DNA from: Bacillus sp. CH30_1T
GTDB taxonomy: Bacteria > Bacillota > Bacilli > Bacillales > Bacillaceae_B
Direction of reading: 5' to 3'
NCBI RefSeq assembly: GCF_008364765.1
Contig: NZ_VTUY01000011.1
Span: 62,001 to 126,000, forward strand
DNA length: 64,000 nt
The notes under the pieces were generated by a model that had not been told where the DNA came from, did not search any database, and worked only from the letters and a program-made list of their open reading frames with translations. Each line of letters begins with the position of its first letter. Positions within the stretch are counted from its first letter, which is position 1. Shown here piece by piece: positions 38,117 to 47,477 of this stretch. Both the position numbers and the translations under genes were made by a program.

Positions 38117-40285
38117 ATGACTAAAAATCATGCGAATATCATACTTGAACAAATGACTTTGGATGAAAAAATCGGACAATTAATGCAGTTAGCTACGTTG
38201 TTTTATGAAGGTTCCTCAAATCAAGGGAAAATTACAGGTCCAATGGAGAATATGGGGATTAATAAAGACGTTGTGCATAACAGCGGCTCAGTACTTGGTG
38301 GAGCAGGAGCAAAAGAAACAATGAATATCCAAAAAGCCCACCTTGATGGAAATCGACTGGGAATTCCTTTACTGATGATGGCTGATATCGTACATGGGTT
38401 TAAAACGATTTTCCCGGTTCCTTTAGCAATCGGTTGTTCATGGGATATGGAATTGGCTGAAAAAAGTGCTGAAGTCGCTGCAAAAGAGGCATCTGTTTCC
38501 GGAGTCCACGTTACTTTTGCACCGATGGTCGACTTGGTCCGCGATCCGCGTTGGGGAAGAGTGATGGAGTCTACAGGTGAGGATCCATACTTAAATGCAG
38601 AGTTTGCAAAGGCATTTGTCCGCGGATTTCAAGGATCGGATTTGGAAAACGATGAACATCGAGTTGCAGCGTGTGTCAAACACTTTGCTGCATATGGAGC
38701 AGCAGAAGGAGGCAGGGACTATAATACAGTGGATATGTCAGAACGCATGCTCCGCGAATCATATTTACCTGCGTATAAAGCAGCCCTTGATGAAGGCTGT
38801 GAAATGGTTATGACTTCTTTTAACACTGTCGATAGTATTCCTGCAACCGGAAATAAAAGATTAATGCGCCATTTGCTTCGAGATGAATGGGGCTTTGACG
38901 GTGTTATTATATCTGACTGGGGAGCAGTCAAGGAGATTATCCCTCACGGAGTTGCCGCAAATGAAAAAGAAGCCGCCCAAAAGGCGCTCGAAGCGGGTGT
39001 CGATATCGAAATGATGACAGCTTGCTATGTTAAGAACTTAAAGCAATTAGTTGAAGACGGCTCCATTTCTGAAAGCTTGATCGATGAGTCAGTCCTTCGT
39101 ATATTGCAACTAAAAGAGAAATTGGGATTATTTGAAAAACCATATCGCGGAGCAGATGAACAGCTGGAGAAAGAGATTGTATTATGTGAAGATCACCGTC
39201 AAGTTTCCAGGGAACTTGCGACAAAATCTTGTGTACTATTAAAAAATGATCATGTCCTGCCATTACATAAAGATCAAAAGGTGGCATTGATTGGACCATT
39301 TGCCCAAAATGGAGACATTTTAGGTCCATGGTCTTGGCAAGGATCGAAAGAAGATGCAATCAAAGTAGATGAAGGTTTTCGAATGAAAACGGATGCGTCT
39401 CATCTTTTCGTCGCTCAAGGGTGTGATGTTGAGTCAGGCACAGAAGAGCAGCTGGAGGAAGCACTCCAAATTGCCAAAGATGCTGATGTCATTGTGCTGG
39501 CGTTAGGTGAGCATTCAAATATGAGTGGAGAAGCTAAATGCCGTGCAGATATTTGTTTACCAGCAGTTCAGCTTGACTTAGTTTCAAAAATGAAACAATT
39601 ACAAAAACCAATCGTTGCCGTATTGTTTAACGGTCGTCCTCTCGATTTACATGGTGTAATCGATCAAACAGATGCAGTATTAGAAGCCTGGTTTCCAGGA
39701 ACAGAAGGCGGAGCTGCTGTGGCAGACTTACTGTATGGAGATGTGAATCCATCTGGACGATTAACGATGTCGTTCCCATATTCGGTCGGCCAAGTTCCGG
39801 TTTATTATAACAGTTTCAATACAGGGCGTCCGAAAGTTGAACCGGTGACTGAATATGTTTCAAAGTACTTAGATATCCCTAATGAACCTCTGCTTCCCTT
39901 TGGGTTTGGATTAAGTTATACGACTTTTGCATACAGTGATGCATCTCTTTCTGCAACATCAATGAGTCCAGGAGGATCCATTACGGTTTCTGTTAAGGTG
40001 AAAAACATAGGGAACGTTGCTGGGGATGAAATCGTTCAGTTATATGTGAGAGATGTCGTAGGTGAGGTTATACGTCCATTGAAAGAGTTAAAAGATTTCA
40101 AAAAGATCACATTGGATCCGGATGAAGAGAAAGAAGTCATGTTCATCTTAAAAGAGGAGCAGCTTAACTACCATCATTCGGACCTACAGTTCAAGAGTGA
40201 TCCGGGAGAATTTATTGTTTATGTCGGTTCAAATAGCAATGATGTTACAGAACTTGCATTTGAATTGACAAATGAAAAGGATTGA
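38117..40285 (+). CDS. GH3 beta-glucosidase, probably for beta-1,2-gluco-oligosaccharides
   Basis: A 722-residue cytoplasmic retaining beta-glucosidase. The GH3 N-terminal barrel contains MADIVHG, PRWGRVMESTGEDPYL, CVKHFAAYG and the nucleophile Asp267 in VIISDWGAV. The alpha/beta sandwich follows (VALIGPFAQNGD, VIVLALGEHSNMSGEA), then a fibronectin III-like end (PFGFGLSYTTFAYS). The ATG at 38117 follows GGAGG by 5 bases; the 19 extra upstream residues are unlikely. Eleven bases separate it from the GH94 gene. From memory this pair parallels the Listeria innocua lin1840-lin1839 pair for sophoro-oligosaccharides, which is the basis for the specificity. Confidence 0.88.
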   Translation: MTKNHANIILEQMTLDEKIGQLMQLATLFYEGSSNQGKITGPMENMGINKDVVHNSGSVLGGAGAKETMNIQKAHLDGNRLGIPLLMMADIVHGFKTIFPVPLAIGCSWDMELAEKSAEVAAKEASVSGVHVTFAPMVDLVRDPRWGRVMESTGEDPYLNAEFAKAFVRGFQGSDLENDEHRVAACVKHFAAYGAAEGGRDYNTVDMSERMLRESYLPAYKAALDEGCEMVMTSFNTVDSIPATGNKRLMRHLLRDEWGFDGVIISDWGAVKEIIPHGVAANEKEAAQKALEAGVDIEMMTACYVKNLKQLVEDGSISESLIDESVLRILQLKEKLGLFEKPYRGADEQLEKEIVLCEDHRQVSRELATKSCVLLKNDHVLPLHKDQKVALIGPFAQNGDILGPWSWQGSKEDAIKVDEGFRMKTDASHLFVAQGCDVESGTEEQLEEALQIAKDADVIVLALGEHSNMSGEAKCRADICLPAVQLDLVSKMKQLQKPIVAVLFNGRPLDLHGVIDQTDAVLEAWFPGTEGGAAVADLLYGDVNPSGRLTMSFPYSVGQVPVYYNSFNTGRPKVEPVTEYVSKYLDIPNEPLLPFGFGLSYTTFAYSDASLSATSMSPGGSITVSVKVKNIGNVAGDEIVQLYVRDVVGEVIRPLKELKDFKKITLDPDEEKEVMFILKEEQLNYHHSDLQFKSDPGEFIVYVGSNSNDVTELAFELTNEKD

Positions 40286-40295
40286 GGGGAATAAG

Positions 40296-43200
40296 ATGAC
40301 TTTGACTAAGGACTTATCATTTGAAGTAAAAGCAGGTGACATACTTTTTTCTTTTTTAAACAGCGGCGATATTCTTCAATCGTCTCATCAACACATTATG
40401 ATTAATCAATGGATATCCAATCCTGTTGATGGATCCCTAAATAATTTATATTTGCGAATCTTTCGTTCAGATGGGATTCAAGTTTTTCCATTACTGGGTG
40501 TACAGTCAAAAAGTGAAGTGGAGTTTTCCGGTTCTAATGTGACATGGAAAGGAAATATTGATGAGGTTAACTATCAAGTCATTTTCCACTTGACTGAACA
40601 AGGTATCTGGTTTTGGGATATTACTGTTGACGGTCATGACGTTGAAGTAGATGTGGTTTATGGACAAGATTTAGGGATGGCTAGTAAAGGTGCTGTCAGA
40701 AATAATGAAGCATATGTTTCTCAATATATCGATCACAAGGTTTTTGAGGATGAAACAAAGGGATATGTTGTATGTTCCCGTCAAAATCAGAAGCAGCCGG
40801 GAGGATTCCCATACTTACAACAAGGGTCATTAACAAAAGCAGTAGGTTATTCTACAGATGGTTTCCAGTTCTTCGGTTTGACTTATAAAGAAACAAATCA
40901 ACCTGAGGTATTGTATAAAGACTCTCTTCCAAATGAAGTTTACCAATACGAATTTGCTTATACAGCACTACAATCAGAGCGGATAACATTAGCAGGACAA
41001 ACAAAATTTGTTTTCTATGGTTTATTTAAAGAAAATCATCCTGATGCAGTAACCTCTTTAGAGTATGGCGAAGATATAGCTGTTGCCTGGGAAGAAGTAA
41101 ATAATCATGGAGAGTTTTCCGTCCAGCCTCTTGAAAAAGTTAGTAGAACACCTAAATTCGGAACACCTTTGGTTACTGATTCTATGACAATGGAAGACAT
41201 TTCGAATTTATACCCTGATCGTCACCAAGAAGAATGGGATGGAGATACCTTACTTTCTTTCTTTACAGACACATATGAGCACGTCGTATTAAAAGAAAAA
41301 GAGCGACTTGTCGAACGACCGCACGGCCATATACTCATGACTGGGCAGAATGACAAAATAAAAGAAAATGTACTTTCTTCGACATCATTCATGTATGGAA
41401 TCTTTAATTCTCAGCTTGTCGTGGGAAACACTTCATTCAATAAGCTGTTAACGAATGCACGGAATGCCTTAAACGTAATGAAAACATCCGGGCAGCGCAT
41501 TTATGTGGAAATCGGAGGGGTGTACCATTTATTGACGATGCCTTCTCTTTTTGAAATGGGGTTTAACTATACTCGCTGGTATTATAAAACGAGCCATGAA
41601 ACATTCATCATTACAAATTTCTCCATGGTCGATACGCCGGAAATACATCTGCAGGTCAGAACTGAAAGCGGGAACGCATACCGGTATCTCGTAACGAATC
41701 AAGTATCCATGAATGGTAATGAACTCGAAGTACCATTCCACTATGAAAGGGATGGCCAAACAGTAACTTTCACCGCAGATGCTGAATCGAATTCTGCAGC
41801 TATTTATCCCGACCTGAAATATCGGATCCGTGTTGAAGGGACTGAATTTACTTTAGATAATGAAAGTAAGCTTATCTCAAACGCAGAGCCTCATTCTGCA
41901 TCTGTCGTTGTGTTCGAATTAAATTCTACCGCGGTGTGGGAAATGACGATGCAAGGTCTTCTACATGGTGAAGATTACCGATTTACAAAGCGGGATGCTT
42001 CCATAGAAATTGAGCGTTATCGTGATTATTTCCGTCAAGTAATGAATGGCTTTCACTTATCACAGCGAGGCGAAAAAGTAGAAAAATTAGACAAAGTAAA
42101 CGCTCTTGCCTGGTGGTATACCCACAATATGCTAGTACATTTTTCTGTTCCGCACGGTCTGGAACAATATAGTGGAGCAGCATGGGGGACACGGGATGTT
42201 TGCCAAGGTCCTATGGAATACTTCATGGCTACGCAAAAATATGAAACTGTTAAGGATATTATAAAAACCGTTTATACTCATCAATTCGAGGATGATGGGA
42301 ATTGGCCGCAATGGTTTATGTTTGATAAGTATTCTCATATACAAGCAGGTGAGAGCCATGGTGACATCATCGTTTGGCCGTTAAAGGTATTAGGTGATTA
42401 TTTAGCGGTTACGAATGACTACGAAATTTTACAAGAGAAAGTGCCTTACACTAAGCGTGGAAATGGCTTTAAACTAACGGATGACGCGGAAACGATTTAT
42501 GAGCATGCAAAAAAGGAAATCAACTATATTAAAGAACATTTCCTGCATGACACACATTTATCATCTTACGGAGATGGAGATTGGGATGATACCCTGCAGC
42601 CAGCGAATGCAAAATTGAAGCAGTATATGGTCAGTAGTTGGACGGTTGCTTTAACCTATCAGGCTATCCGTAATTTATCTGTTGTCCTAGAAGAAGTAGA
42701 TGGAAAGGAAGCATTTGAACTTGCACAATTAGCATCTGGAATTGAAGCTGATTTTAATCAATATATGTTGAAATCCGGTGTGATTCCAGGCTTTGTATAT
42801 ATTGAGAATCCTGATACAACCGAATTGATGCTTCATCCGACAGATGAAAAAACAGGGATTCATTATCGATTGCTGCCAATGCAGCGTAGTATCATTAGTG
42901 AGCTGCTTACTAAGGAACAGGCTGAGGCACATTATGAATTGATAAAAGAAACCTTATATTGCCCGGATGGCGTTCGTTTAATGAATCGACCAGCCAACTA
43001 TAAGGGTGGTATCAGTACCCACTTTCAACGGGCTGAGACTTCTTCGAACTTTGGACGGGAGATTGGATTGCAGTATGTCCATGCACATATTCGATTTGTA
43101 GAAGCGATGGCTAAGCTTGGGAAAGTAGACGAAGTATGGAGCGGATTATCGAAAATTAATCCGATTCGTATTCAGGATGTTGTGCCGAATGCGGAAAGAC

Positions 43201-43646
43201 GCCAAAGTAATGCGTACTTCAGCAGCTCTGACGGAAAATTTAACACACGCTATGAGGCGCAGGAACAATTTAATAAGTTAAAAGATGGTTCAGTACCAGT
43301 AAAAGGCGGATGGCGTATTTATTCCAGCGGGCCTGGTATTTATATGAATCAGCTGATTTCAAATTGTTTGGGTATTCGTCCAACAGCAGATGAATTAGTG
43401 ATAGATCCTGTTTTGCCTGAAGATTTTAACGGTCTGACATTTGATTATACGATTTACGGAAAGTCTGTTTCAATCGTGTATCATCTTTGCAAGGATACCG
43501 GTCGCCGTGTTGTTATCAATGGTGAAGAACTAAAAGCTGCAGAAACAACCAAGAATCGATATCGTCAAGGTGGAGTATGCATTTCTAAAGCAGAAGTTGA
43601 AAGTAAATTAAGTTCAGAACTGAATTCAATCGAAGTATATCTCTAA
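40296..43646 (+). CDS. GH94 phosphorylase, probable 1,2-beta-oligoglucan phosphorylase
   Basis: A 1,116-residue cytoplasmic enzyme that would phosphorolyse beta-1,2-gluco-oligosaccharides to glucose 1-phosphate. An N-terminal beta-sandwich (to about residue 550) precedes a helical (alpha/alpha)6 barrel with the GH94 blocks NMLVHFSVPHGLEQYSGAAWG, GTRDVCQGPMEY and YGDGDWDDTLQP (759-765, region of the catalytic Asp), then HFQRAETSSNFGREIGLQYVHAH and a C-terminal beta-domain. The length fits the unusually large oligoglucan phosphorylases rather than cellobiose phosphorylase (about 800). It is coupled to the GH3 gene. The start at 40296 follows GAGGGGA. Specificity is inferred, not proven. Confidence 0.82.
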   Translation: MTLTKDLSFEVKAGDILFSFLNSGDILQSSHQHIMINQWISNPVDGSLNNLYLRIFRSDGIQVFPLLGVQSKSEVEFSGSNVTWKGNIDEVNYQVIFHLTEQGIWFWDITVDGHDVEVDVVYGQDLGMASKGAVRNNEAYVSQYIDHKVFEDETKGYVVCSRQNQKQPGGFPYLQQGSLTKAVGYSTDGFQFFGLTYKETNQPEVLYKDSLPNEVYQYEFAYTALQSERITLAGQTKFVFYGLFKENHPDAVTSLEYGEDIAVAWEEVNNHGEFSVQPLEKVSRTPKFGTPLVTDSMTMEDISNLYPDRHQEEWDGDTLLSFFTDTYEHVVLKEKERLVERPHGHILMTGQNDKIKENVLSSTSFMYGIFNSQLVVGNTSFNKLLTNARNALNVMKTSGQRIYVEIGGVYHLLTMPSLFEMGFNYTRWYYKTSHETFIITNFSMVDTPEIHLQVRTESGNAYRYLVTNQVSMNGNELEVPFHYERDGQTVTFTADAESNSAAIYPDLKYRIRVEGTEFTLDNESKLISNAEPHSASVVVFELNSTAVWEMTMQGLLHGEDYRFTKRDASIEIERYRDYFRQVMNGFHLSQRGEKVEKLDKVNALAWWYTHNMLVHFSVPHGLEQYSGAAWGTRDVCQGPMEYFMATQKYETVKDIIKTVYTHQFEDDGNWPQWFMFDKYSHIQAGESHGDIIVWPLKVLGDYLAVTNDYEILQEKVPYTKRGNGFKLTDDAETIYEHAKKEINYIKEHFLHDTHLSSYGDGDWDDTLQPANAKLKQYMVSSWTVALTYQAIRNLSVVLEEVDGKEAFELAQLASGIEADFNQYMLKSGVIPGFVYIENPDTTELMLHPTDEKTGIHYRLLPMQRSIISELLTKEQAEAHYELIKETLYCPDGVRLMNRPANYKGGISTHFQRAETSSNFGREIGLQYVHAHIRFVEAMAKLGKVDEVWSGLSKINPIRIQDVVPNAERRQSNAYFSSSDGKFNTRYEAQEQFNKLKDGSVPVKGGWRIYSSGPGIYMNQLISNCLGIRPTADELVIDPVLPEDFNGLTFDYTIYGKSVSIVYHLCKDTGRRVVINGEELKAAETTKNRYRQGGVCISKAEVESKLSSELNSIEVYL

Positions 43647-43763
43647 ATTTAAATAGCACAGTTTCTGTTTTGCAGAGAAGCAATTATAATGATAGTCAGG
43701 ATGGAAAGAGCGGTCGTCAAATTGGTGATCGTTCCCTTTCTGCTAATTTAAGGAGATAAAAAG

Positions 43764-44594
43764 ATGATTGTGAAATTAACTGGTTTTGCTGATGAAATTT
43801 CACCCGAAATGGACTTACAATTGAGCGTCCTCGAATCTGAAGATATTCATTTTCTGGAGCTGAGGAGTCTATGGGGGAAAAATGTCGTTCATCTAAATGA
43901 TCAAGAGTTACGGAAAGTGAAAGGAGAACTGCGTAGCAAAGGGATCAAAGTATCAGCCATCGGGTCACCAATAGGAAAGATCGGGATTCACGACGATTTT
44001 GAAAAACATCTTAAAGAGTTCGATCGAATCATACATACTGCCCATTATTTTAATACACGATTTATTCGAATTTTTTCTTTTTTTATCCCGGAATCAGAAC
44101 ACCCTAGCATCTATAGGGACGAAGTGATAGGAAGAATGAAAATATTAGTAAAAAGGGCAGAGGAAGAGGGGGTGATCCTCCTTCATGAGAATGAAAAGGG
44201 GATATATGGAAGTGACGCAGAACGGTGTTTAGATTTATTGACTGCTTGTCAATCACCTAACTTCCGCGCAGCATTCGATCCTGCCAATTTTGTTCAATGT
44301 GGAGTAAAACCTTTTACTGAAGCCTATCCTTTACTAGAAAAATATATCAAGTATGTTCATGTGAAAGATGCTCTATTTTCCAACGGTATGGTGGTTCCCG
44401 CTGGAAAAGGAGATGGACAACTAGAAGATATGTATAAAGCATTATACGAAAGTGGATACACTGGATTTATGTCACTTGAACCACATCTAGCTGCTGATGG
44501 GACATTTTCGGGGTTCAGCGGTCCTGAACTGTTTAGGGTTGCATCAAAAAGCTTAAAAGAGTTATTGTATTCTGTTGGGGCTGAGTGGAAATAA
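43764..44594 (+). CDS. Sugar phosphate isomerase/epimerase family TIM barrel (second)
   Basis: A 276-residue cytoplasmic member of the same superfamily as the protein at 23140 but only distantly like it. It begins LTGFADEISPEMDLQL; candidate metal ligands lie in LLHENEKGIYG, AAFDPANFVQCG, YVHVKDA and FMSLEPHL. It follows the GH94 gene by 117 bases with a fresh AAGGAG site and closes the glycan locus. The reaction is unknown; a step in processing a modified sugar after glycan breakdown is plausible. Confidence 0.87.
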   Translation: MIVKLTGFADEISPEMDLQLSVLESEDIHFLELRSLWGKNVVHLNDQELRKVKGELRSKGIKVSAIGSPIGKIGIHDDFEKHLKEFDRIIHTAHYFNTRFIRIFSFFIPESEHPSIYRDEVIGRMKILVKRAEEEGVILLHENEKGIYGSDAERCLDLLTACQSPNFRAAFDPANFVQCGVKPFTEAYPLLEKYIKYVHVKDALFSNGMVVPAGKGDGQLEDMYKALYESGYTGFMSLEPHLAADGTFSGFSGPELFRVASKSLKELLYSVGAEWK

Positions 44595-44806
44595 GGAACA
44601 TTTAATCTAGTTTTATAAGAGGAACGTTGATTTTGGAAGATTTTAAATCCTGTTTTAAGCTCAATTCATCACTTCGAAAAAACGTAACTTCTTATTAATT
44701 TTGTAAATTAAACCTTGAAAAATTCATTTTTTATCAGCTGAAACAACAATAAAAGAAAACCACGATGAAAAGACGAACAATAGAAGTGTAGGTTCTTCAT
44801 ACCGCT

Positions 44807-44927
44807 AATGATTTCCGTGCAAGACTACGCTTTCCGCGGGTAGCCTGTGAGCCTCCTCGGCAAGCCTGCGGGGTCTCACATAAGCTACTTTCCCGCAGGA
44901 GTCTTCGTCTTGCACTCCAATCAACCG
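44807..44927. repeat. Interspersed palindromic repeat, copy R4
   Basis: About 120 bp related to R1 in layout (TTTCCGCGGG, GAGCCTCCTCGG, GGGGTCTCAC, CCCGCAGGAGTC) but a different subtype, with outer arms GTGCAAGACTACG and CGTCTTGCAC. It marks the right boundary of the glycan locus. The gene-free stretch 44595-45069 otherwise holds only the tRNA terminator. Confidence 0.75.
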
Positions 44928-44967
44928 CTGGAAACAGCTAAAATCAAATGATTCGAAAATAAATAAT

Positions 44968-45013
44968 AAACCCGAACAAATCTGCACACTAAGAAGCAGG
45001 TTTGTTCGGGTTT
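44968..45013 (-). terminator. Terminator of the tRNA-Ala gene
   Basis: A perfect 13-bp stem (AAACCCGAACAAA and complement) with additional inner pairs. On the minus strand it lies downstream of the tRNA and is followed by T-rich TTTATTATTTATTTT. Confidence 0.75.
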
Positions 45014-45069
45014 GACTTAGGATAAAAAAATTTTGTCCCAGCCTCTTTATAAATAAAAACATTGTGGTA

Positions 45070-45142
45070 TGGAGCATAGCGGGATCGAACCGCTGACCTT
45101 TTGGCTGCCAGCCAAACGCTCTCCCAGCTGAGCTAATGCCCC
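45070..45142 (-). tRNA. tRNA-Ala (anticodon GGC)
   Basis: A 73-base cloverleaf on the minus strand. The acceptor stem is GGGGCAT with ATGCTCC (one G-U pair) plus discriminator A. The D-arm is AGCTCAGCTGGGAGAGC. The anticodon stem TTTGG/CCAAA holds loop CTGGCAG with GGC at positions 34-36. The T-arm contains GGTTCGATCCC. CCA is not encoded. It stands alone, beside the right end of the glycan locus. Confidence 0.95.
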
Positions 45143-45232
45143 GTGAATCGGTCATGATTAATTATAAAAAAGTACCAGGCATTCGTCAATCATTTTTTAC
45201 TATTTTTTGTACTGGAATATGAAATGATTTGA

Positions 45233-45263
45233 AAAGGCGTCGAACAAATGGTTCGACGCCTTT
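45233..45263 (-). terminator. Terminator of the nagA-nagB operon
   Basis: AAAGGCGTCGAAC and GTTCGACGCCTTT form a 13-bp stem with a 5-base loop, 40 bases beyond the nagB stop on the minus strand. Confidence 0.75.
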
Positions 45264-45303
45264 CGGATGTGGACAAATCTGATCACTCCACATCTTCATC
45301 CTT

Positions 45304-46053
45304 TCACCTATTCAACAACTCTAACCCTTTCACCATTGCCAACGCTTCTTGATCGGCAATCACCGTGACGTGTTCGTGGCGATTCAAAATAGAAGCAGGG
45401 AAGTTCTCAGAGATTTCTCCTTCAACTAACTTTTTCATGGCCACTTGTTTAGCTTCTCCTGAAACCAGAAGAAGGATTTCTTTGCTCTTCATAATCGAAG
45501 AAATCCCCATCGTGATGGCTTGGGCAGGTACTTCATCAATTGAGTCAAAATAACGGGCATTAGCCTCACGCGTAGATTGAGCAAGCTCGACAATGTGGGT
45601 GTTGGAATCAAAAGAAGTACCTGGTTCATTAAATCCGATATGTCCGTTGCTGCCAATTCCCAGTATTTGAAGATCGATTCCGCCATGTAAACGGATCTTT
45701 TCATCATATGCCTCACATTCCTTTTCGAGGTCGACTGCTTTTCCTGAAGGAATATGGGTGTTTTCTGAATTAATATCAATATGTTTAAATAGGTGGTCAT
45801 TCATGTAATGATAGTAGCTGTTAGGGTGTTTATCTGACAATCCGATGTATTCGTCCAGGTTAAACGAGGACACATGTTGATAGGACGTCCTGTTCTGTTT
45901 ATGATCATTTATCAATGCCTCATAAAGCCCTTGTGGTGTTCCGCCTGTAGCTAATCCAAGGGTCAGCTTATCGAATTTTTTTACCTTGGATAATAGATAG
46001 TCTGCAGCGACTTGACTCATTTCCTGGTAGTCTTTCACTTCAATTAGTTTCAT
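45304..46053 (-). CDS. nagB: Glucosamine-6-phosphate deaminase
   Basis: Converts glucosamine 6-phosphate to fructose 6-phosphate and ammonia. The 249-residue protein shows LATGGTPQGLYEAL (phosphate binding), FNLDEYIGL, LGIGSNGHIGFNEPG (catalytic Asp/His/Glu region) and ITMGISSIMKSKEI. The ATG at 46053 follows GAGAGGAT; the three extra upstream residues are unlikely. The start overlaps the end of nagA by 14 bases, indicating translational coupling. Confidence 0.96.
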   Translation of the reverse strand: MKLIEVKDYQEMSQVAADYLLSKVKKFDKLTLGLATGGTPQGLYEALINDHKQNRTSYQHVSSFNLDEYIGLSDKHPNSYYHYMNDHLFKHIDINSENTHIPSGKAVDLEKECEAYDEKIRLHGGIDLQILGIGSNGHIGFNEPGTSFDSNTHIVELAQSTREANARYFDSIDEVPAQAITMGISSIMKSKEILLLVSGEAKQVAMKKLVEGEISENFPASILNRHEHVTVIADQEALAMVKGLELLNR

Positions 46054-47248
46054 GAGTATCATCCTCTCGAATATATGCTATTTTCCCTTTACATATCGTT
46101 GTGTATACATCTTTGTTTTCGTCTAATATGACGATATCTGCATCTTTCCGGGGAGCAAGGCTGCCCTTTCGATCAAAAACATTTAATTGTTTTGCAGGGT
46201 TTTCAGCGGTCATTTTGATTGCACTTCTTATATCTCCCGTAGTGAATTCCTGTATATTTGTAAAGGCGTCTCTCATCTTCAATACACTTCCTGCTAAAGT
46301 GTCTTCATCCAATAAAGCTTTCCCGTCCTTAACCGTCACCATCTGACCGCCAAGATCATACTTGCCATTCTTTAAGCATTTTGCTCTCATGGAATCAGTG
46401 ATGAGGATTAATCGCTCGTCTGTAATTTGATCGAATGCTAATTGGACCACTTCCGGACGAACGTGGATGCCGTCTGAAATCAATTCCACCATTAATTCTT
46501 TTCGAAGGAATGATGCGCCGACAATCCCAGGCTCCCGATGGTGAAGTCCAGACATTTGATTGAACAGGTGGGTAACATGGGACAGGCCTGCATCGATGGC
46601 TTCCCCGACCTGATCATAGGTTGCACTGGAATGACCGACTGAAGCGACAATCCCGTTCTCTTTTAAGTAACGGATCAGTTCGTATTCATCATCAAGTTCA
46701 GGGGCAAGGGTCACTAACTTAATATTCTCTCCTGAAAGAGCATGCCAGTTTTTAAATACTTCGACATTTGGCTTTTGGATACGATTCAAAGGCTGTGCTC
46801 CTGCCTTATCCGGGTTAATGAATGGACCTTCTAAATGAAGACCGAGTATTTCTGCCTGACCGCCTCTTTGATGGTTTGACATATAGTCTGCCGTTGCCTT
46901 CAAGGCTTTTTCGATTGCACCGGATGCTTCCGTCATGGTTGTCGCAAGGAAGCTCGTGGTCCCTTCTTTTGGAAGTGTCCCGGTCATCGTATCAAGAGCT
47001 TCCCGGGTGGCATCCATTGTGTCGGCTCCATTTACTCCATGGATATGAATATCTATCATTCCTGGGACAACACTATATCCATGGGGAAGTGAAATCACTT
47101 TGTACTCTTCTGAATCGGTTAACTGGGAACGGTCACCCATTTCGGTGATCTTTCCATTCTCTATTTTGATAAACCCTTTTTCATAAACTGTATCTTCTGC
47201 ATAGATGTTTCCATCTAGGATAAGTAGTTTCTCTATACTTGAGGTCAC
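46040..47248 (-). CDS. nagA: N-acetylglucosamine-6-phosphate deacetylase
   Basis: Removes acetate from GlcNAc 6-phosphate, the step before NagB. The 402-residue amidohydrolase has metal-binding and catalytic motifs PGMIDIHIHG, GLHLEGPFI, VGHSSATYDQ, THLFNQMSG and LITDSMRA (catalytic Asp). Two GTG starts are possible; I choose the second (47248), which lies 8 bases after AAGGAG. It is divergent from nagP, with NagR-type sites in the shared gap. Confidence 0.96.
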   Translation of the reverse strand: MTSSIEKLLILDGNIYAEDTVYEKGFIKIENGKITEMGDRSQLTDSEEYKVISLPHGYSVVPGMIDIHIHGVNGADTMDATREALDTMTGTLPKEGTTSFLATTMTEASGAIEKALKATADYMSNHQRGGQAEILGLHLEGPFINPDKAGAQPLNRIQKPNVEVFKNWHALSGENIKLVTLAPELDDEYELIRYLKENGIVASVGHSSATYDQVGEAIDAGLSHVTHLFNQMSGLHHREPGIVGASFLRKELMVELISDGIHVRPEVVQLAFDQITDERLILITDSMRAKCLKNGKYDLGGQMVTVKDGKALLDEDTLAGSVLKMRDAFTNIQEFTTGDIRSAIKMTAENPAKQLNVFDRKGSLAPRKDADIVILDENKDVYTTICKGKIAYIREDDTHETN

Positions 47249-47297
47249 TGAAATCACTCCTTGAGTACTTTACACTTCTACCATAACACCGGATAGT

Positions 47298-47314
47298 ATA
47301 GATGTCTATACCAG
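47298..47314. promoter_or_regulatory. NagR (YvoA) operator facing nagA
   Basis: On the minus strand it reads CTGGTATAGACATCTAT, matching the dre-type TGGTATAGAC motif bound by NagR/YvoA of B. subtilis. It lies 50 bases before nagA and is inverted relative to the site at 47395. Confidence 0.75.
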
Positions 47315-47394
47315 TTTGTGTTTGAACAGTTTATTTTTTATATAAATTGTATTCAACACTATAAAATCAACAAATCTCATTGTGTATTCATAAA

Positions 47395-47412
47395 ATTGGT
47401 ATAGACATCTAT
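47395..47412. promoter_or_regulatory. NagR (YvoA) operator at the nagP promoter
   Basis: ATTGGTATAGACATCTAT, nearly identical to the inverted site at 47298. It overlaps a probable -35 (TTGGTA, 47396-47401), which is 16 bases before a -10 (TATGAT, 47418-47423). Confidence 0.8.
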
Positions 47413-47423
47413 TCCTTTATGAT
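47396..47423 (+). promoter_or_regulatory. Probable sigma-A promoter of nagP
   Basis: TTGGTA, 16-base spacer, TATGAT. The -35 is inside the NagR operator, consistent with direct repression. Confidence 0.5.
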
Positions 47424-47438
47424 GATATGATATGTACT

Positions 47439-47454
47439 GGTTAAACGCTTTCAA
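47439..47454. promoter_or_regulatory. Possible cre site before nagP
   Basis: GGTTAAACGCTTTCAA fits the cre consensus perfectly in its right half (AARCGNWWWCAW) but not in the first three bases. Confidence 0.35.
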
Positions 47455-47477
47455 TTGAAACAAAAGGAGAGAATGAT

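Noticed and set aside
44805..45155. Minus-strand open frame of 116 codons
   Set aside because: It covers tRNA-Ala, its terminator and repeat R4, so it cannot be a gene.
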